The notes: generated from the sequence alone by a model not told the origin. A stretch of 64,000 nucleotides of DNA from Fictibacillus terranigra (GCF_030412265.1 NZ_JAUHLN010000009.1:1-64000), one strand, 5' to 3'. Shown: positions 8,305 through 17,377, counted from the stretch's first letter. Numbers and translations: made by a program.

Positions 8305-9465
8305 TTACCCCAAATATTTTAAGGTTAACCGGTAAAACCATTCTGCGGCAAGAGGCAACACACTTTCATCAATCTGAAAGCGGGGATGGTGATGCGAATA
8401 CAAAGGTTGGTTCGGATCGCCTGCTCCAATAAAACAAAAAGCACCCGGAATTTCTTTTAGATAATAAGAAAAGTCCTCTCCAACCATATTCGGTTTCATT
8501 GTTCCTGTATTTTCGACTCCGAACACCACTCTTGCCACATCAATCATGAAGTCAACTTCTCTATCATGGTTTACCACTGCGGGATACCCTCGTTGATAAT
8601 TTATATTAATCGTTGCCCCATAAATTTTAGCCAACCCGTTAGTTAATTCTTGCAGTTCCCTTTGCAGCGTTTCCCTAACTTCAGGAGTAAAACTTCGTGC
8701 TGTTCCTTCTAATACAGCCTTGTTTGCAATGATGTTAAAAGCCGTACCGGATTTAAGTTCCCCAAAAGTAATTACGCCAGATTCTAGAGGATCGATGTTT
8801 CGGCTAATAATGTGCTGAGCGGACATGACAAGGTGTGATGCTATCACAATAGAATCTATTGCTTTATGGGGCATCCCTCCATGTCCGCCTTTTCCTTCTA
8901 TTTCAATAGTGAAACGATCAGTTGTTGCCATCATGGGCCCGTAACACGTCTGGAACGTCCCCGAAGGCAATTCAGACCAGAGGTGCAAACCAAACACAGC
9001 ATCTACACCATGTAAGGCTCCCTCCTGAATCATTCCGTAGGCACCACCGGGATTTAATTCTTCTGCAGGCTGAAAAATAAACCGCACATTTCCTTTTAAC
9101 TTGTCCTTTTGCGAGGTTAATAATTTAACGGCTCCCATTAAAATCGCAATATGACCGTCATGGCCGCACGCATGCATGACACCAGGAACCTCCGAAGCAA
9201 AAGGCAATCCCGTTTCTTCTTGAATCGGCAAGGCATCCATATCGGCTCGTAAAGCAATGGTTGGCCCTTTCTCAGCACCTATTAAATCTGCAACAACACC
9301 ATACCCGTTTACATTCTCTTTTACCTGCAAACCGTAACTTTTTAAAAAATCTGCAACTATTTTTGATGTTCTTTTTTCCTCAAAGGAAAGTTCAGGGTGT
9401 TGATGAAAGTCCCGACGCCACTCTATTATTTCTTCCGATATCGTTTTACTGGCTTCTTTTATCAT
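8305..9465 (-). CDS. M20D-family metal-dependent amidohydrolase
   Basis: Cytoplasmic zinc hydrolase (N-acyl-amino-acid amidohydrolase / hippurate hydrolase / IAA-amino acid hydrolase group), about 386 aa. Metal and catalytic motifs are clear: RADMDALPIQEE (about residues 70-81), HACGHDGH, FQPAEE, the dimerisation-domain GGHGGMPH and the C-terminal HHPRF. ATG 9465 is preferred, with GGTGG 7 nt upstream; a TTG seven codons earlier has no site. It cleaves an N-acyl amino acid or similar amide. With an ectoine-hydrolase-like gene nearby, N-acetyl-diaminobutyrate is one possible substrate, but this is inference. A hairpin separates it from etfA. Confidence 0.88.
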   Translation of the reverse strand: MIKEASKTISEEIIEWRRDFHQHPELSFEEKRTSKIVADFLKSYGLQVKENVNGYGVVADLIGAEKGPTIALRADMDALPIQEETGLPFASEVPGVMHACGHDGHIAILMGAVKLLTSQKDKLKGNVRFIFQPAEELNPGGAYGMIQEGALHGVDAVFGLHLWSELPSGTFQTCYGPMMATTDRFTIEIEGKGGHGGMPHKAIDSIVIASHLVMSAQHIISRNIDPLESGVITFGELKSGTAFNIIANKAVLEGTARSFTPEVRETLQRELQELTNGLAKIYGATININYQRGYPAVVNHDREVDFMIDVARVVFGVENTGTMKPNMVGEDFSYYLKEIPGAFCFIGAGDPNQPLYSHHHPRFQIDESVLPLAAEWFYRLTLKYLG

Positions 9466-9619
9466 TGTTCTACCACCATTTCTCAATTTATTTTAATAAC
9501 TGCTTGAGGACTAAAAAGGGTTCAAACTCTTTTTTGTCAGCCCTTGTGAACGGCTATAAGTACATATGATAAGCACAAAACAGTAATAGGGAAGTAAATA
9601 ATTAAATCTTGTCACTATA

Positions 9620-9652
9620 TTTGAACCTGGTGACAAAGCCACCCGGTTCAAA
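9620..9652 (-). terminator. Hairpin downstream of etfA
   Basis: Stem TTTGAACC-GGGTGG with CACC-GGTTCAAA around a 6-nt loop, read leftward after etfA. The stem is strong but no T-run follows, so it may be a processing or partial-termination hairpin before the M20 gene. Confidence 0.55.
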
Positions 9653-9669
9653 TATATGAATAAATATAT

Positions 9670-10650
9670 TTAGATTGACACAGCTTGTTTCTCAGCAAGT
9701 ACTTTCTTAAATTCTTTAGTTAATAAAGGCACGACTTCAAATAAATCCCCGACGATACCGTAATCGGCAACGTGAAAAATATTCGCTTCCGGGTCCTTAT
9801 TGATCGCTACGATCACTTTTGAACTGGACATTCCCGCCAGATGCTGGATCGCCCCGGAAATGCCGCATGCGATATATAAATCTGGTGTCACCACTTTGCC
9901 GGTTTGACCGATTTGTAATGAGTAGTCACAATACTCGGCATCGCAGGCAGCTCGTGACGCGCCTACTGCACCTCCAAGAACGTCTGCCAACTCTTGCAAC
10001 GGTATGAATCCTTTAGAGCTTTTTACTCCTCGTCCGCCGGAAACAATTACTTTCGCCTCTGAAAGATCCACTTTGGCGGCTGCTTTTTTTACAACTTCTT
10101 TTACCACTGTTCGCAAATCTTTGATCTCGACCGGCAATTTGATCGTTTCACCAGCAACCTCATTTTCTACGGCTTCGATATTGTTTGGACGAATCGTTGC
10201 CATTACAAGACCCTCGGTAATTTTTTTCTTTTGAAACGCTTTTCCTGAATAAATCGGTCTTGTGAAGACAATACCTTTCCCCGTTTGAACATCTGTGCAG
10301 TCCGATATTAATCCAGCGTTTAACCGTGCAGCTACACGAGGAAAAACGTCTTTTCCGATGGAAGTATGTCCGGTTAATACAACCTGTGGCTGCACTTCAT
10401 CAATTACTTTTAGCAACGCTTGCTTATATCCGTCCGGCGTATATTCGTTCAATTCTTTATTGTTCACAACATACACCTTCTGCGCTCCATATTTGGCGAT
10501 TTCTTCACTATACTTTTCCGCATCACTTCCAAAAACGCACGCAGTGATTTCCCCGTCGCTTGCAATGCAACCTGCAACGGTTAAAACTTCAAAGGACACG
10601 TTTCTCAGTTTTCCATTTTTGGCTTCGGCCAGTACAAGTACTTTCGTCAT
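9670..10650 (-). CDS. etfA: Electron transfer flavoprotein alpha subunit
   Basis: FAD-binding subunit of Etf, 326 aa, normal length. It carries N-terminal ETF domain sequence and the conserved C-terminal FAD domain (about 195-320: [59 protein letters not shown]). The start has AAAGGAGG upstream, 15 nt after the etfB stop, so the two are co-transcribed. The complex takes electrons from a flavin dehydrogenase and passes them to a membrane quinone reductase. Here the adjacent DAO-family dehydrogenase and the divergent Fe-S protein are the natural partners. It is a pathway-dedicated Etf, judging by its location. Confidence 0.95.
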   Translation of the reverse strand: MTKVLVLAEAKNGKLRNVSFEVLTVAGCIASDGEITACVFGSDAEKYSEEIAKYGAQKVYVVNNKELNEYTPDGYKQALLKVIDEVQPQVVLTGHTSIGKDVFPRVAARLNAGLISDCTDVQTGKGIVFTRPIYSGKAFQKKKITEGLVMATIRPNNIEAVENEVAGETIKLPVEIKDLRTVVKEVVKKAAAKVDLSEAKVIVSGGRGVKSSKGFIPLQELADVLGGAVGASRAACDAEYCDYSLQIGQTGKVVTPDLYIACGISGAIQHLAGMSSSKVIVAINKDPEANIFHVADYGIVGDLFEVVPLLTKEFKKVLAEKQAVSI

Positions 10651-10665
10651 AACGATTTTCCTCCT

Positions 10666-11433
10666 TTAAACAATTTTAGTTTCCTCATGTAGTATATGAA
10701 CTAATTCTTCAACCTGAGCCGGTAGTCCACCTTCAAGAATACGTCCCGTTGCTTTTGCCGGAGGCAAATAGTGGTCTACTGCCTTCGATTTTGATTGTAG
10801 ATCATCCTCAGTTACATTCAAATCCTCGATAGCCAACCGTTCCAATGATTTCTTTTTCGCTTTCATGATCCCCGGTAATGACGGGTAGCGTGGTTCATTC
10901 AAGCCTTGTTGCGCTGTCACTAGAATCGGTAGGGTCGATTCGATGATTTCCACATCACCTTCCGCATCCCTTTCTGCCTTAACGGATTCCCCGTCAATCT
11001 CAAGCTTCGTAATCGTGGCGACATGCGGAATCTCCAATTCTTCAGCAATACGTGGCCCTACCTGGCTGGCTCCATTATCAACTGACATATTCCCGCCAAG
11101 GATAATATCATATTCCCTGTTGTTGATTGCAGCTGTTAATACTTTTGCAATACTATATTCATCCAACGGTTGATCTTCATTTTCAATAAGAACAGCCTTA
11201 TCTGCCCCCATGGCCAAGGCTGTACGAAGGGCACTTTCTGCTTCCGGCGGTCCGACTGTAATAACCGTAACCTCACCGCCATGCTCTTCCTTTAACTTGA
11301 CAGCTTCCTCCACCGCATATTCATCGTACGGATTCATAATCGACCCCACATTGTCTTTCACAATCTGACCGTTTTCTATAGTTATTTTTTCTTCAGTATC
11401 GAATGTTTGCTTCATGATGACTACCATATTCAT
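10666..11433 (-). CDS. etfB: Electron transfer flavoprotein beta subunit
   Basis: Beta subunit of Etf, 255 aa, AMP-binding fold. Family features are ALAMGADKAVLIEN, DIILGGNMSVDNGASQVGPRIAEEL and the EPRYPSLPGIMKAKKK recognition-loop region (about 190-205) that contacts partner dehydrogenases. A strong site (AAAGGAGG) precedes ATG 11433. It lies between the FAD oxidoreductase (11485-12708) and etfA in one leftward operon. Confidence 0.95.
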   Translation of the reverse strand: MNMVVIMKQTFDTEEKITIENGQIVKDNVGSIMNPYDEYAVEEAVKLKEEHGGEVTVITVGPPEAESALRTALAMGADKAVLIENEDQPLDEYSIAKVLTAAINNREYDIILGGNMSVDNGASQVGPRIAEELEIPHVATITKLEIDGESVKAERDAEGDVEIIESTLPILVTAQQGLNEPRYPSLPGIMKAKKKSLERLAIEDLNVTEDDLQSKSKAVDHYLPPAKATGRILEGGLPAQVEELVHILHEETKIV

Positions 11434-11484
11434 GATCGAAAACCTCCTTTTTTACTTGTGTATCAACACATGGTCTATAAAAGA

Positions 11485-12708
11485 CTAAACATGACTATTA
11501 ACTGTTGTTGTGTATGGGTGTGCCGGCTTGAGTAAATCATTTTCTTCAAAACGGGTCAATCGGAAAGGTGCAAGATCGATGCCTTCTTGCTTGCTTTCTC
11601 CTTCCAAAATTAAGTCTGCTGTTAATTTCCCAACGCATGGTGTGATTTTAAATCCATGTCCACTGAACCCGGTGCATAGGTAAGCACCTTCGATAGGTGT
11701 GCCACAAATAAAAGGAATCCCATCAGGTGTAATTTCATAAGCGGCAGAGTAGCTTGCTAACAACTTGGCATTTTCTAAGGATGGGAAACAATTAATAAAT
11801 TTCATAATCGCCTTTTCAATCGCCTTTTCCGTTGCGTGCTTAAGATATTTATCAGCATCGTAATCGGCCGGATCGATATATTGTGGATCGGCGTGATCGG
11901 CATTCCCCAATAATAGGTGACCGCTGCTTACTTCGGGTTTAATATACTGGTCATGCATGAAATCTCCGAAAGAAGGAACGTTTTTCTTAGATCCGCCTGG
12001 AGAAATGTAGATAAGCTGGGCGCGCTGTCCTTTGATTGGTACGTTTACTCCCACATTCTTCATTAAGTGATGTGCCCCTATTCCTGCAGCTACAATGACA
12101 CGAGGTGTAGATATTATGTGATTATTCGTAGTCTCGACACCTACAATCGCACTGCCGTCTTCGCTTGTGATGATTCTCTTAACGCCACAATGTTGTTTGA
12201 TTATAACGCCCAAGGCCCGGGCTGCATCGGCATAAGCTTGATTCGTGAGGACCGGGTCACCATACCCTCCTTGGGGTTCAAAGGCAAATGCTCCAAAATG
12301 ATCCGTATCCAATTCAGGCCAGATTTCCTTTACTTCGTCCATGGTTACTAAACCCGTATTGACACCGTTTCTCTTTTGCATTTCTACATTTTTTTTCAAG
12401 TTCTCAATATTTACGTGATCGACCCCAAACAAATATCCAACGGGTTGATACCCGACACCGCTACCCAAAATCTCGTTCGAATGTTGAAACGTTTCCAAAC
12501 TTTGCACTGCCATCCGCGTGAGAAGTTCATAGCTGTAATGTCCGCGTAAAACACCGCTCGATTGACCGGTTGCCCCCGAACCAATCGCATTTTTCTCTAA
12601 AACTACTATGTTTTTAACATTTCTTTTAGCTAGTTCGTATGCAGTGCTTGCGCCCATTAATCCCGCACCGATTATGACAACATCAGCCGTCTGTGGTAAA
12701 TTACTCAT
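11485..12708 (-). CDS. FAD-dependent amine/amino acid dehydrogenase (DAO family)
   Basis: Flavoenzyme of 407 aa in the D-amino acid oxidase/sarcosine oxidase/glycine oxidase family. It has an N-terminal Rossmann GAGLMGASTAYELAKR, the GATGQSSGVLRGHYS segment near the flavin, VIVAAGIGAHHL, and the C-terminal GAYLCTGFSGHGFKITPCVG that closes over the flavin. Being first in an operon with etfB-etfA it is probably a dehydrogenase that reduces Etf rather than O2. Substrates in such operons include sarcosine, dimethylglycine, proline betaine derivatives or hydroxyproline; the sequence alone cannot decide. ATG 12708 has AAGGAGG upstream. Confidence 0.9.
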   Translation of the reverse strand: MSNLPQTADVVIIGAGLMGASTAYELAKRNVKNIVVLEKNAIGSGATGQSSGVLRGHYSYELLTRMAVQSLETFQHSNEILGSGVGYQPVGYLFGVDHVNIENLKKNVEMQKRNGVNTGLVTMDEVKEIWPELDTDHFGAFAFEPQGGYGDPVLTNQAYADAARALGVIIKQHCGVKRIITSEDGSAIVGVETTNNHIISTPRVIVAAGIGAHHLMKNVGVNVPIKGQRAQLIYISPGGSKKNVPSFGDFMHDQYIKPEVSSGHLLLGNADHADPQYIDPADYDADKYLKHATEKAIEKAIMKFINCFPSLENAKLLASYSAAYEITPDGIPFICGTPIEGAYLCTGFSGHGFKITPCVGKLTADLILEGESKQEGIDLAPFRLTRFEENDLLKPAHPYTTTVNSHV

Positions 12709-13097
12709 TTTTTATGCGCCTCCTTTTTATGAATTGCAGGATTTTGAAGAATAACTATTTGAAATCCTTAGAATCATCATATCGCTAAGATTGGGGAGTG
12801 GTCATTGGACATTTTGTTGGAACTATATTTAAAAAAGCACGACATTTTGGATAAAGTGAAATGGTAGAGGGGGAACCCATCGTTTGTATGATAAATTTGT
12901 ACAATTTTTCGTTATACAGTTCCAACAATCTGTGGGATGACCGAAGCAAACCTTGTAGGTAGGATGTTTTTAAGGACCCAAAAAATAAATAATCGACACT
13001 TTGAAAACATAAGCCCTGGCTTAGCTGCATTTTTTATCTTTGATAAAAATGCAGAGATTCAGAGTTTGTATTAACATCGGGAAAGGAGTTTTTTATT
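12709..13097. promoter_or_regulatory. Divergent control region between FAD/etf operon and Fe-S gene
   Basis: A 389-bp divergent spacer. It contains the dyad TTCCAACAATCTGTGGGATG (12920-12939) and an inverted half (TTGTTGGAACT, about 12815-12825) roughly 100 bp away. Both operons likely share one activator or repressor. No convincing -35/-10 pair was identified. Confidence 0.5.
12920..12939. promoter_or_regulatory. Candidate operator dyad shared with 1498-1517
   Basis: TTCCAACAATCTGTGGGATG differs at one position from the copy upstream of the M24 gene. The dyad is CCAACA-N3-TGTGGG. It is about 160 bp upstream of the Fe-S gene and in the divergent region serving the etf operon. Confidence 0.55.
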
Positions 13098-15188
13098 ATG
13101 GTAGGTTTGCTGAATTTCATAGCTTTTCTTTTCGTGACGGGGTATGCAGTTTATTTGTTTGCCCAACTCGTATACAGCCGGTATTTGTTTGTAAAGCTTG
13201 GTAAGAAAACGGCTTTTGAACCAAACCTCAAAGAACGAATCAATACTGTGTTAGTTAATGTGTTCGGCCAACGAAAATTGTTTAAAGACAAGAAAAGTGG
13301 TCTTATGCATTTGGTATTGTTTTATGGCTTTTTTATCATCCAAATAGGACTCATAGAAATCATAATCAAGGGATTTATTATCGGTTATGAATTCCCTTTC
13401 GGCGCCGCGCACAAATATTTCAGTCTCATGCAGGAGGGGACCACCTTCCTCATGCTGTGCGCTGTGGTATATGCTTTTTACCGCCGGTATATTGAGAAGC
13501 TGAAGCGGTTGCAATTCAAGAGAGACGTCAAAGCCGCCGTGGTTATTGTTGCTCTGACCACGCTGACCATCTCCATCCTGTTTACGCTGGGTTTTGAAAC
13601 GGTTATGCTGGGGCACCAACCGGATTTCGTCTATGCTCCATTCTCCGGAGTGTTTGCGGCAGTGTTCTCCGGCATCGGAACGACGGCAGCAACAGTATTG
13701 TTCTATGTATTTTGGTGGGTGCACCTGCTGACCGTGTTATCATTCATGGTGTTCGTACCGCAGTCGAAGCAATTACATGAGTTATTCGCTATGATCAACA
13801 TCTTTTTCAAGAAAGTCGGCCCTGTTGGAAAATTGAGAAAGATTGATTTCGAGGATGAAGAAGCTGAGGAATTCGGAGTCGGGAAAATAGAGAATTTTAC
13901 CCAGCAACAGCTGATCGATCTATACGCATGCACAGAATGCGGACGATGCACGAATATGTGCCCCGCTTCAGGAACCGGGAAGACGTTATCCCCGATGGAT
14001 CTTATAGTTAGGATGAGGGATCATTTGACAGAAAAGGGAGCGGCCGTTACCTCCCGTAGCGCGTGGATGCCCGGTTTTATTTTTGGATCTTCTGCATTAT
14101 CCCCTTCATTAATCATTGAATCGGCTGGTCAGGAAACTGCGTCAACGGTTGAAATGCCTGATTTGATTGGTGATGTGATCACCAAGGAGGAATTATGGGC
14201 TTGTACGACATGCGGGAATTGTGAAGACCAATGTCCGGTGGCTAACGAACATGTGGATAAAATAATTGATATGAGGCGTTATTTAGTCTTGACCGAAGGC
14301 AATTTGCCTAACGAAGCTACACGTTATTTTCAAAACATCGAACGCCAGAGCAATCCATGGGGAATTAACCGTAAGGAGCGGATCAAGTGGCTTGAAGGAC
14401 GCGAGGACATTGTCGTGCCGACCGTAAACGAAGTTGACGATTTTGAATATCTATTTTTTGTAGGATCGATGGGTTCTTTCGACAAGCGCAGCCAGAAGAT
14501 TGCCCAATCCTTTGCGAAAATCCTTAATATTGCCGGGGTGAATTTTTCCATTCTAGGAAATGAAGAACGGAATTCAGGCGATACGGCTCGAAGAATGGGG
14601 AATGAGTTTCTCTTCCAGCAGCTGTGCCAGGAGAACATTGCCAACTTCCAAGCTTACAATGTCAAGAAGATCGTCACGATTTGCCCGCATACGTACAATA
14701 CGTTCAAAAACGAGTATCCGGAATTCGGATTGGAAGCGGAAGTGTATCATCATACGGAACTGATTTGGAACTTGATTCAAGAAGGCCGGATTAAGCCGGA
14801 AAAAGAAGTCGAAGAAGCAATAGCTTATCATGATTCCTGCTATTTGGGCCGATACAACAACATCTATGACATTCCGCGAAAAATCCTGAAATCGATCCCT
14901 AGTGTAGAAGTATTAGAAATGGAGAGAAATAGCGAAGACTCCATGTGTTGCGGAGCCGGAGGGGGAATGATGTGGATAGAGGAAACGCAAGGAAAACGGA
15001 TCAATATCGAGCGCACAGAGCAGGCTCTCCGACTGAATCCGACAACAATCGGAAGCAACTGTCCTTACTGCTTAACGATGATCAATGATGGGACGAAGGC
15101 AAAAGAAATGGAGGAGCAGGTTAAAACGTTGGATATTGCCGAAATTGTAGAAAAATCATTATGTAGTTCTGGTGACAAAATACCTTAA
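13098..15188 (+). CDS. Membrane-anchored Fe-S oxidoreductase (HdrD/DgcB-like, Etf:quinone type)
   Basis: A 696-aa membrane protein. Residues 1-230 form a NarI-like integral domain with several hydrophobic helices. Two ferredoxin-type 4Fe-4S motifs follow (C278-x2-C-x2-C-x3-CP in CTECGRCTNMCP; C369-x2-C-x2-C-x3-CP in CTTCGNCEDQCP). Two cysteine-rich CCG domains (CPHTYNTF...CYLGRYNN and MCCGAGGGMMW...NCPYC) complete it. This architecture is found in DgcB-like and other Etf-linked membrane proteins that pass electrons to the quinone pool. It is divergent from the FAD/etfBA operon and shares its control region, so it is very probably the electron exit of that pathway. GGAAAGGAG precedes ATG 13098. 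Confidence 0.9.
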   Translation: MVGLLNFIAFLFVTGYAVYLFAQLVYSRYLFVKLGKKTAFEPNLKERINTVLVNVFGQRKLFKDKKSGLMHLVLFYGFFIIQIGLIEIIIKGFIIGYEFPFGAAHKYFSLMQEGTTFLMLCAVVYAFYRRYIEKLKRLQFKRDVKAAVVIVALTTLTISILFTLGFETVMLGHQPDFVYAPFSGVFAAVFSGIGTTAATVLFYVFWWVHLLTVLSFMVFVPQSKQLHELFAMINIFFKKVGPVGKLRKIDFEDEEAEEFGVGKIENFTQQQLIDLYACTECGRCTNMCPASGTGKTLSPMDLIVRMRDHLTEKGAAVTSRSAWMPGFIFGSSALSPSLIIESAGQETASTVEMPDLIGDVITKEELWACTTCGNCEDQCPVANEHVDKIIDMRRYLVLTEGNLPNEATRYFQNIERQSNPWGINRKERIKWLEGREDIVVPTVNEVDDFEYLFFVGSMGSFDKRSQKIAQSFAKILNIAGVNFSILGNEERNSGDTARRMGNEFLFQQLCQENIANFQAYNVKKIVTICPHTYNTFKNEYPEFGLEAEVYHHTELIWNLIQEGRIKPEKEVEEAIAYHDSCYLGRYNNIYDIPRKILKSIPSVEVLEMERNSEDSMCCGAGGGMMWIEETQGKRINIERTEQALRLNPTTIGSNCPYCLTMINDGTKAKEMEEQVKTLDIAEIVEKSLCSSGDKIP

Positions 15189-15245
15189 TAGGAATAAAGA
15201 ACAGCAATATCCTGTTAACGGTGCTGGTGCAAAAACCATTGATAG

Positions 15246-15437
15246 AGACACAGAACCAAAGATAAGAACTTCCAAGTTTTCGACCAGTGGATTGAGGTAC
15301 TACCGACTGATCAAATGGTCCCTGTCAAGGCAACCTACAACCCGAAGACAGGGAGACTGATAGTTTCAGAAATAAGTTCCTCAACTTTGACCTTTTCTTT
15401 GTGGATGCGGGAGGCTTCCGGCGGCATGTTTCTCTGA
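15246..15437 (+). pseudogene. Unidentified short coding fragment
   Basis: An open frame of about 63 codons without a start reads FQVFDQWIEVLPTDQMVPVK and ATYNPKTGRLIVSEISSSTL before a stop. The composition is protein-like, with no family recognised. It lies in a decayed region just after the Fe-S gene and may be the tail of a lost gene. Confidence 0.35.
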
Positions 15438-15507
15438 ACCTCCAAACGAACAGCTTACTCACTAAGTTAACGAAGAACTAATAGCACAATGCACAATAAA
15501 CAAACAA

Positions 15508-15553
15508 CAAAAGCCGGTTCTTCATTCCTTAGCGTAGGAAAAATCGGTTTTTC
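15508..15553. terminator. Terminator-like hairpin
   Basis: Imperfect stem AAAAGCCG..TTCCT / AGGAA..CGGTTTTT with T-rich flanks on both strands. It would end transcription coming from the Fe-S gene and the leftward pseudogene. Confidence 0.55.
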
Positions 15554-15677
15554 GTTTATCAGCATATGCAATAACATCAGGGTCATGCGAAGTATTTATC
15601 AAATTTTACTGCATTACAATCTTATAGAATAAGAGGTCTATATTGGGTGTCTCAGCTTTTGGGACACCCTCATATAT

Positions 15678-16140
15678 TTACACAAAAGTTAATTGTTCAA
15701 TGGTTTTCGGATAATGAGTAATCAGTTCTGCACCACTGGTTCGCAGGACAACTGTGTCTCAGTGGCGGAAACCACCTATACCAGGGATATAAATCCCGGT
15801 TCAATACAAAATACCATTCCTTCATCCAAGGTTAAATTGTTATCAAAGCGGACTTAGGGCTTTTCCTGGCATATCACAAATGTTCTAAGTGCATTTGGAC
15901 GTTCTCTTCGAATGGCTTCAAGGATTGAAAGCGGCAGGGAAAAAAGGGTGCTGTTCCATCGGATTGCCAAGAACCAATTCCCAAAAAAGAGTGGCTAGTC
16001 CACCTGTTTTTTCTTTCAAGCATAAATTCTCGACTTCTTTAATGACCTCAGCAGTTTGCGGATCCAGAGGAACTGGATATTATGAGAACAATCAAACGTC
16101 ATCTCGCCTTTGGACATGGCATCCATAGTGGGAGCGTCAC
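15678..16140 (-). pseudogene. Decayed M24-family (Xaa-Pro peptidase-like) gene
   Basis: The reverse strand reads, through several frameshifts and a stop, DPQTAEVIKEVENLCLKEKT, RRERPNALRTFV and NLTLDEGMVFCIEPG. After a frame change it continues IPGIGGFR and GAELITHYPKTIEQL to a stop at 15678. The EGMVFCIEPG and GGFR segments are the C-terminal metal-glutamate region of M24 enzymes. The N-terminal half is missing. It is a second, unrelated-looking copy of the family that also occurs at 1736. Confidence 0.65.
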
Positions 16141-16498
16141 CTGGCACTTCACTCTGAGTTCACAGGGGTTAACCTCTCTGCCGGTTGCTCTTTAACGGAG
16201 GAAGACCCGCCTTTATCGCGCGAAGGGGCAGTCGCGACGGAGTGACGGAGTGAGGGCGTCGTCCTCACTCTGGTTACCCCTTGCCACAATCAATAAGCTG
16301 TTCATCTGCATCCGTTAACCTTTTCAGTCAATTTTTCAGAGAAAAGCGAATACTATGGTCTTGAGCCAATCGTATCCAGAATCTAGACAAGAAAGTAAGT
16401 ATTTGGATCTGTGTTTTTAAAATTGGTTTGCTAATCCATCATGCAATTATGTAAAATAGGATTGATATAACATTACTATATTGAATAAAGGAGAAATA
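16141..16498. other. Intergenic region upstream of the GntR gene
   Basis: No gene. A GC-richer patch (16205-16285) has the tandem repeat GACGGAGTGACGGAGTGAGG; its origin is unknown. An ATAACATTA sequence (16467-16475) just before the GntR start matches the core of the operators at 17282 and 17319. Confidence 0.4.
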
Positions 16499-17248
16499 AT
16501 GGTAAACCGACTGAATACAGATAGAGATGCGGCTCCACTTTATATACAAATCAAATCTGAATTAAAAGGAAAAATTGAGAAGGGTGAATGGAAGACGGGA
16601 GATAAAATACCGTCTGAAATGGAGCTTTGTAAATTATATAATGTTAGCCGAATTACCGTAAGAGAAGCGATAAATGAGCTAGTCTGGGAGGAATATCTCG
16701 TTAGACACCGGGCAAAAGGAACATTTGTGCTTGATTATCAGCAAAAAGAAACGGACAAAGATTATTATACTTACGTCAAAAGCTTCACTTATGAGATGAA
16801 TGAGTTAGGAGAAAATGTGACGACCATTCATGCGGAAGTGAAAAAAATAAAAGCAGATCAAGCTTTAGCAAAACAGTTAAATGTTAAAGAAGGGGATGAA
16901 GTGATTGAACTAAAGCGTTTAAGAGGAATGCCGAATAAAGTGCCTGTTTTCTTTAAAACCTATTGGGCACATCAATCTAATTTTTCTCTTGATTCAAAGG
17001 ATTACTACGGCTCTTTCTATGAAATGCTAAAGATAAACGGGATTATTTTAACAAATGTAAAAGAATATTTAGAAGCAGTAAAACCTAATGAAGAAGTTGC
17101 ACAAAGGTTGAACATTTCTGAAGATACACCTATTTTAAAAAGGGTAAGAAGTGCAAAAACTCAAACAGGCGACTTTGAGGAGTATACAGAATGCTTTTAT
17201 ATTGGAGAAAGTTATCGATACTATATTGATCTTACTGCCAAAACCTAA
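16499..17248 (+). CDS. GntR-family regulator, HutC/UTRA subfamily
   Basis: Transcription factor of 249 aa with an N-terminal winged helix (about 10-75, SEMELCKLYNVSRITVREAI) and a C-terminal UTRA effector domain (about 95-245) that in relatives binds sugar phosphates or related ligands. The start at ATG 16499 has AAAGGAG 5 nt upstream. It heads the mannose-type operon. Two identical palindromes between it and the isomerase gene, and a related sequence before its own start, are its likely operators, so local repression relieved by a sugar phosphate is expected. Confidence 0.93.
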   Translation: MVNRLNTDRDAAPLYIQIKSELKGKIEKGEWKTGDKIPSEMELCKLYNVSRITVREAINELVWEEYLVRHRAKGTFVLDYQQKETDKDYYTYVKSFTYEMNELGENVTTIHAEVKKIKADQALAKQLNVKEGDEVIELKRLRGMPNKVPVFFKTYWAHQSNFSLDSKDYYGSFYEMLKINGIILTNVKEYLEAVKPNEEVAQRLNISEDTPILKRVRSAKTQTGDFEEYTECFYIGESYRYYIDLTAKT

Positions 17249-17281
17249 AAAATGGGCTATTTTAAAAAAAGGTTTTCATTG

Positions 17282-17295
17282 TCATAACATTATGA
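17282..17295. promoter_or_regulatory. GntR-type operator, copy 1
   Basis: TCATAACATTATGA (6-bp arms, 2-bp centre). The wider repeat GTCATAACATTATGATA is identical to copy 2, 37 bp downstream. Confidence 0.65.
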
Positions 17296-17318
17296 TAATA
17301 TCAGTCTATGATTTAATG

Positions 17319-17332
17319 TCATAACATTATGA
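17319..17332. promoter_or_regulatory. GntR-type operator, copy 2
   Basis: Second identical TCATAACATTATGA palindrome, 46 bp before the isomerase start. Two sites suggest cooperative binding by GntR dimers. Confidence 0.65.
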
Positions 17333-17377
17333 TATTTCAATTTATATGATATAAAAAGATGGTGTAGGTGATATAGC

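Noticed and set aside
9261-9569. Rightward frame opposite the start of the M20 gene
   Set aside because: Overlaps a conserved gene and has no ribosome binding site or family.
12785-13030. Leftward 81-codon frame in the divergent control region
   Set aside because: It contains the regulatory dyad, lacks a ribosome binding site and resembles no family.
13251-13724. Leftward 157-codon frame opposite the Fe-S membrane protein gene
   Set aside because: Antisense shadow of a strongly supported gene, rich in His/Gln, without a start site.
16150-16320. GC-rich stretch with GCGAAGGGGCAG, reminiscent of a glycine riboswitch
   Set aside because: The paired stems, the second conserved segment and a downstream glycine-related gene are missing; the next gene is a GntR regulator. 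The likeness is limited to a few bases.
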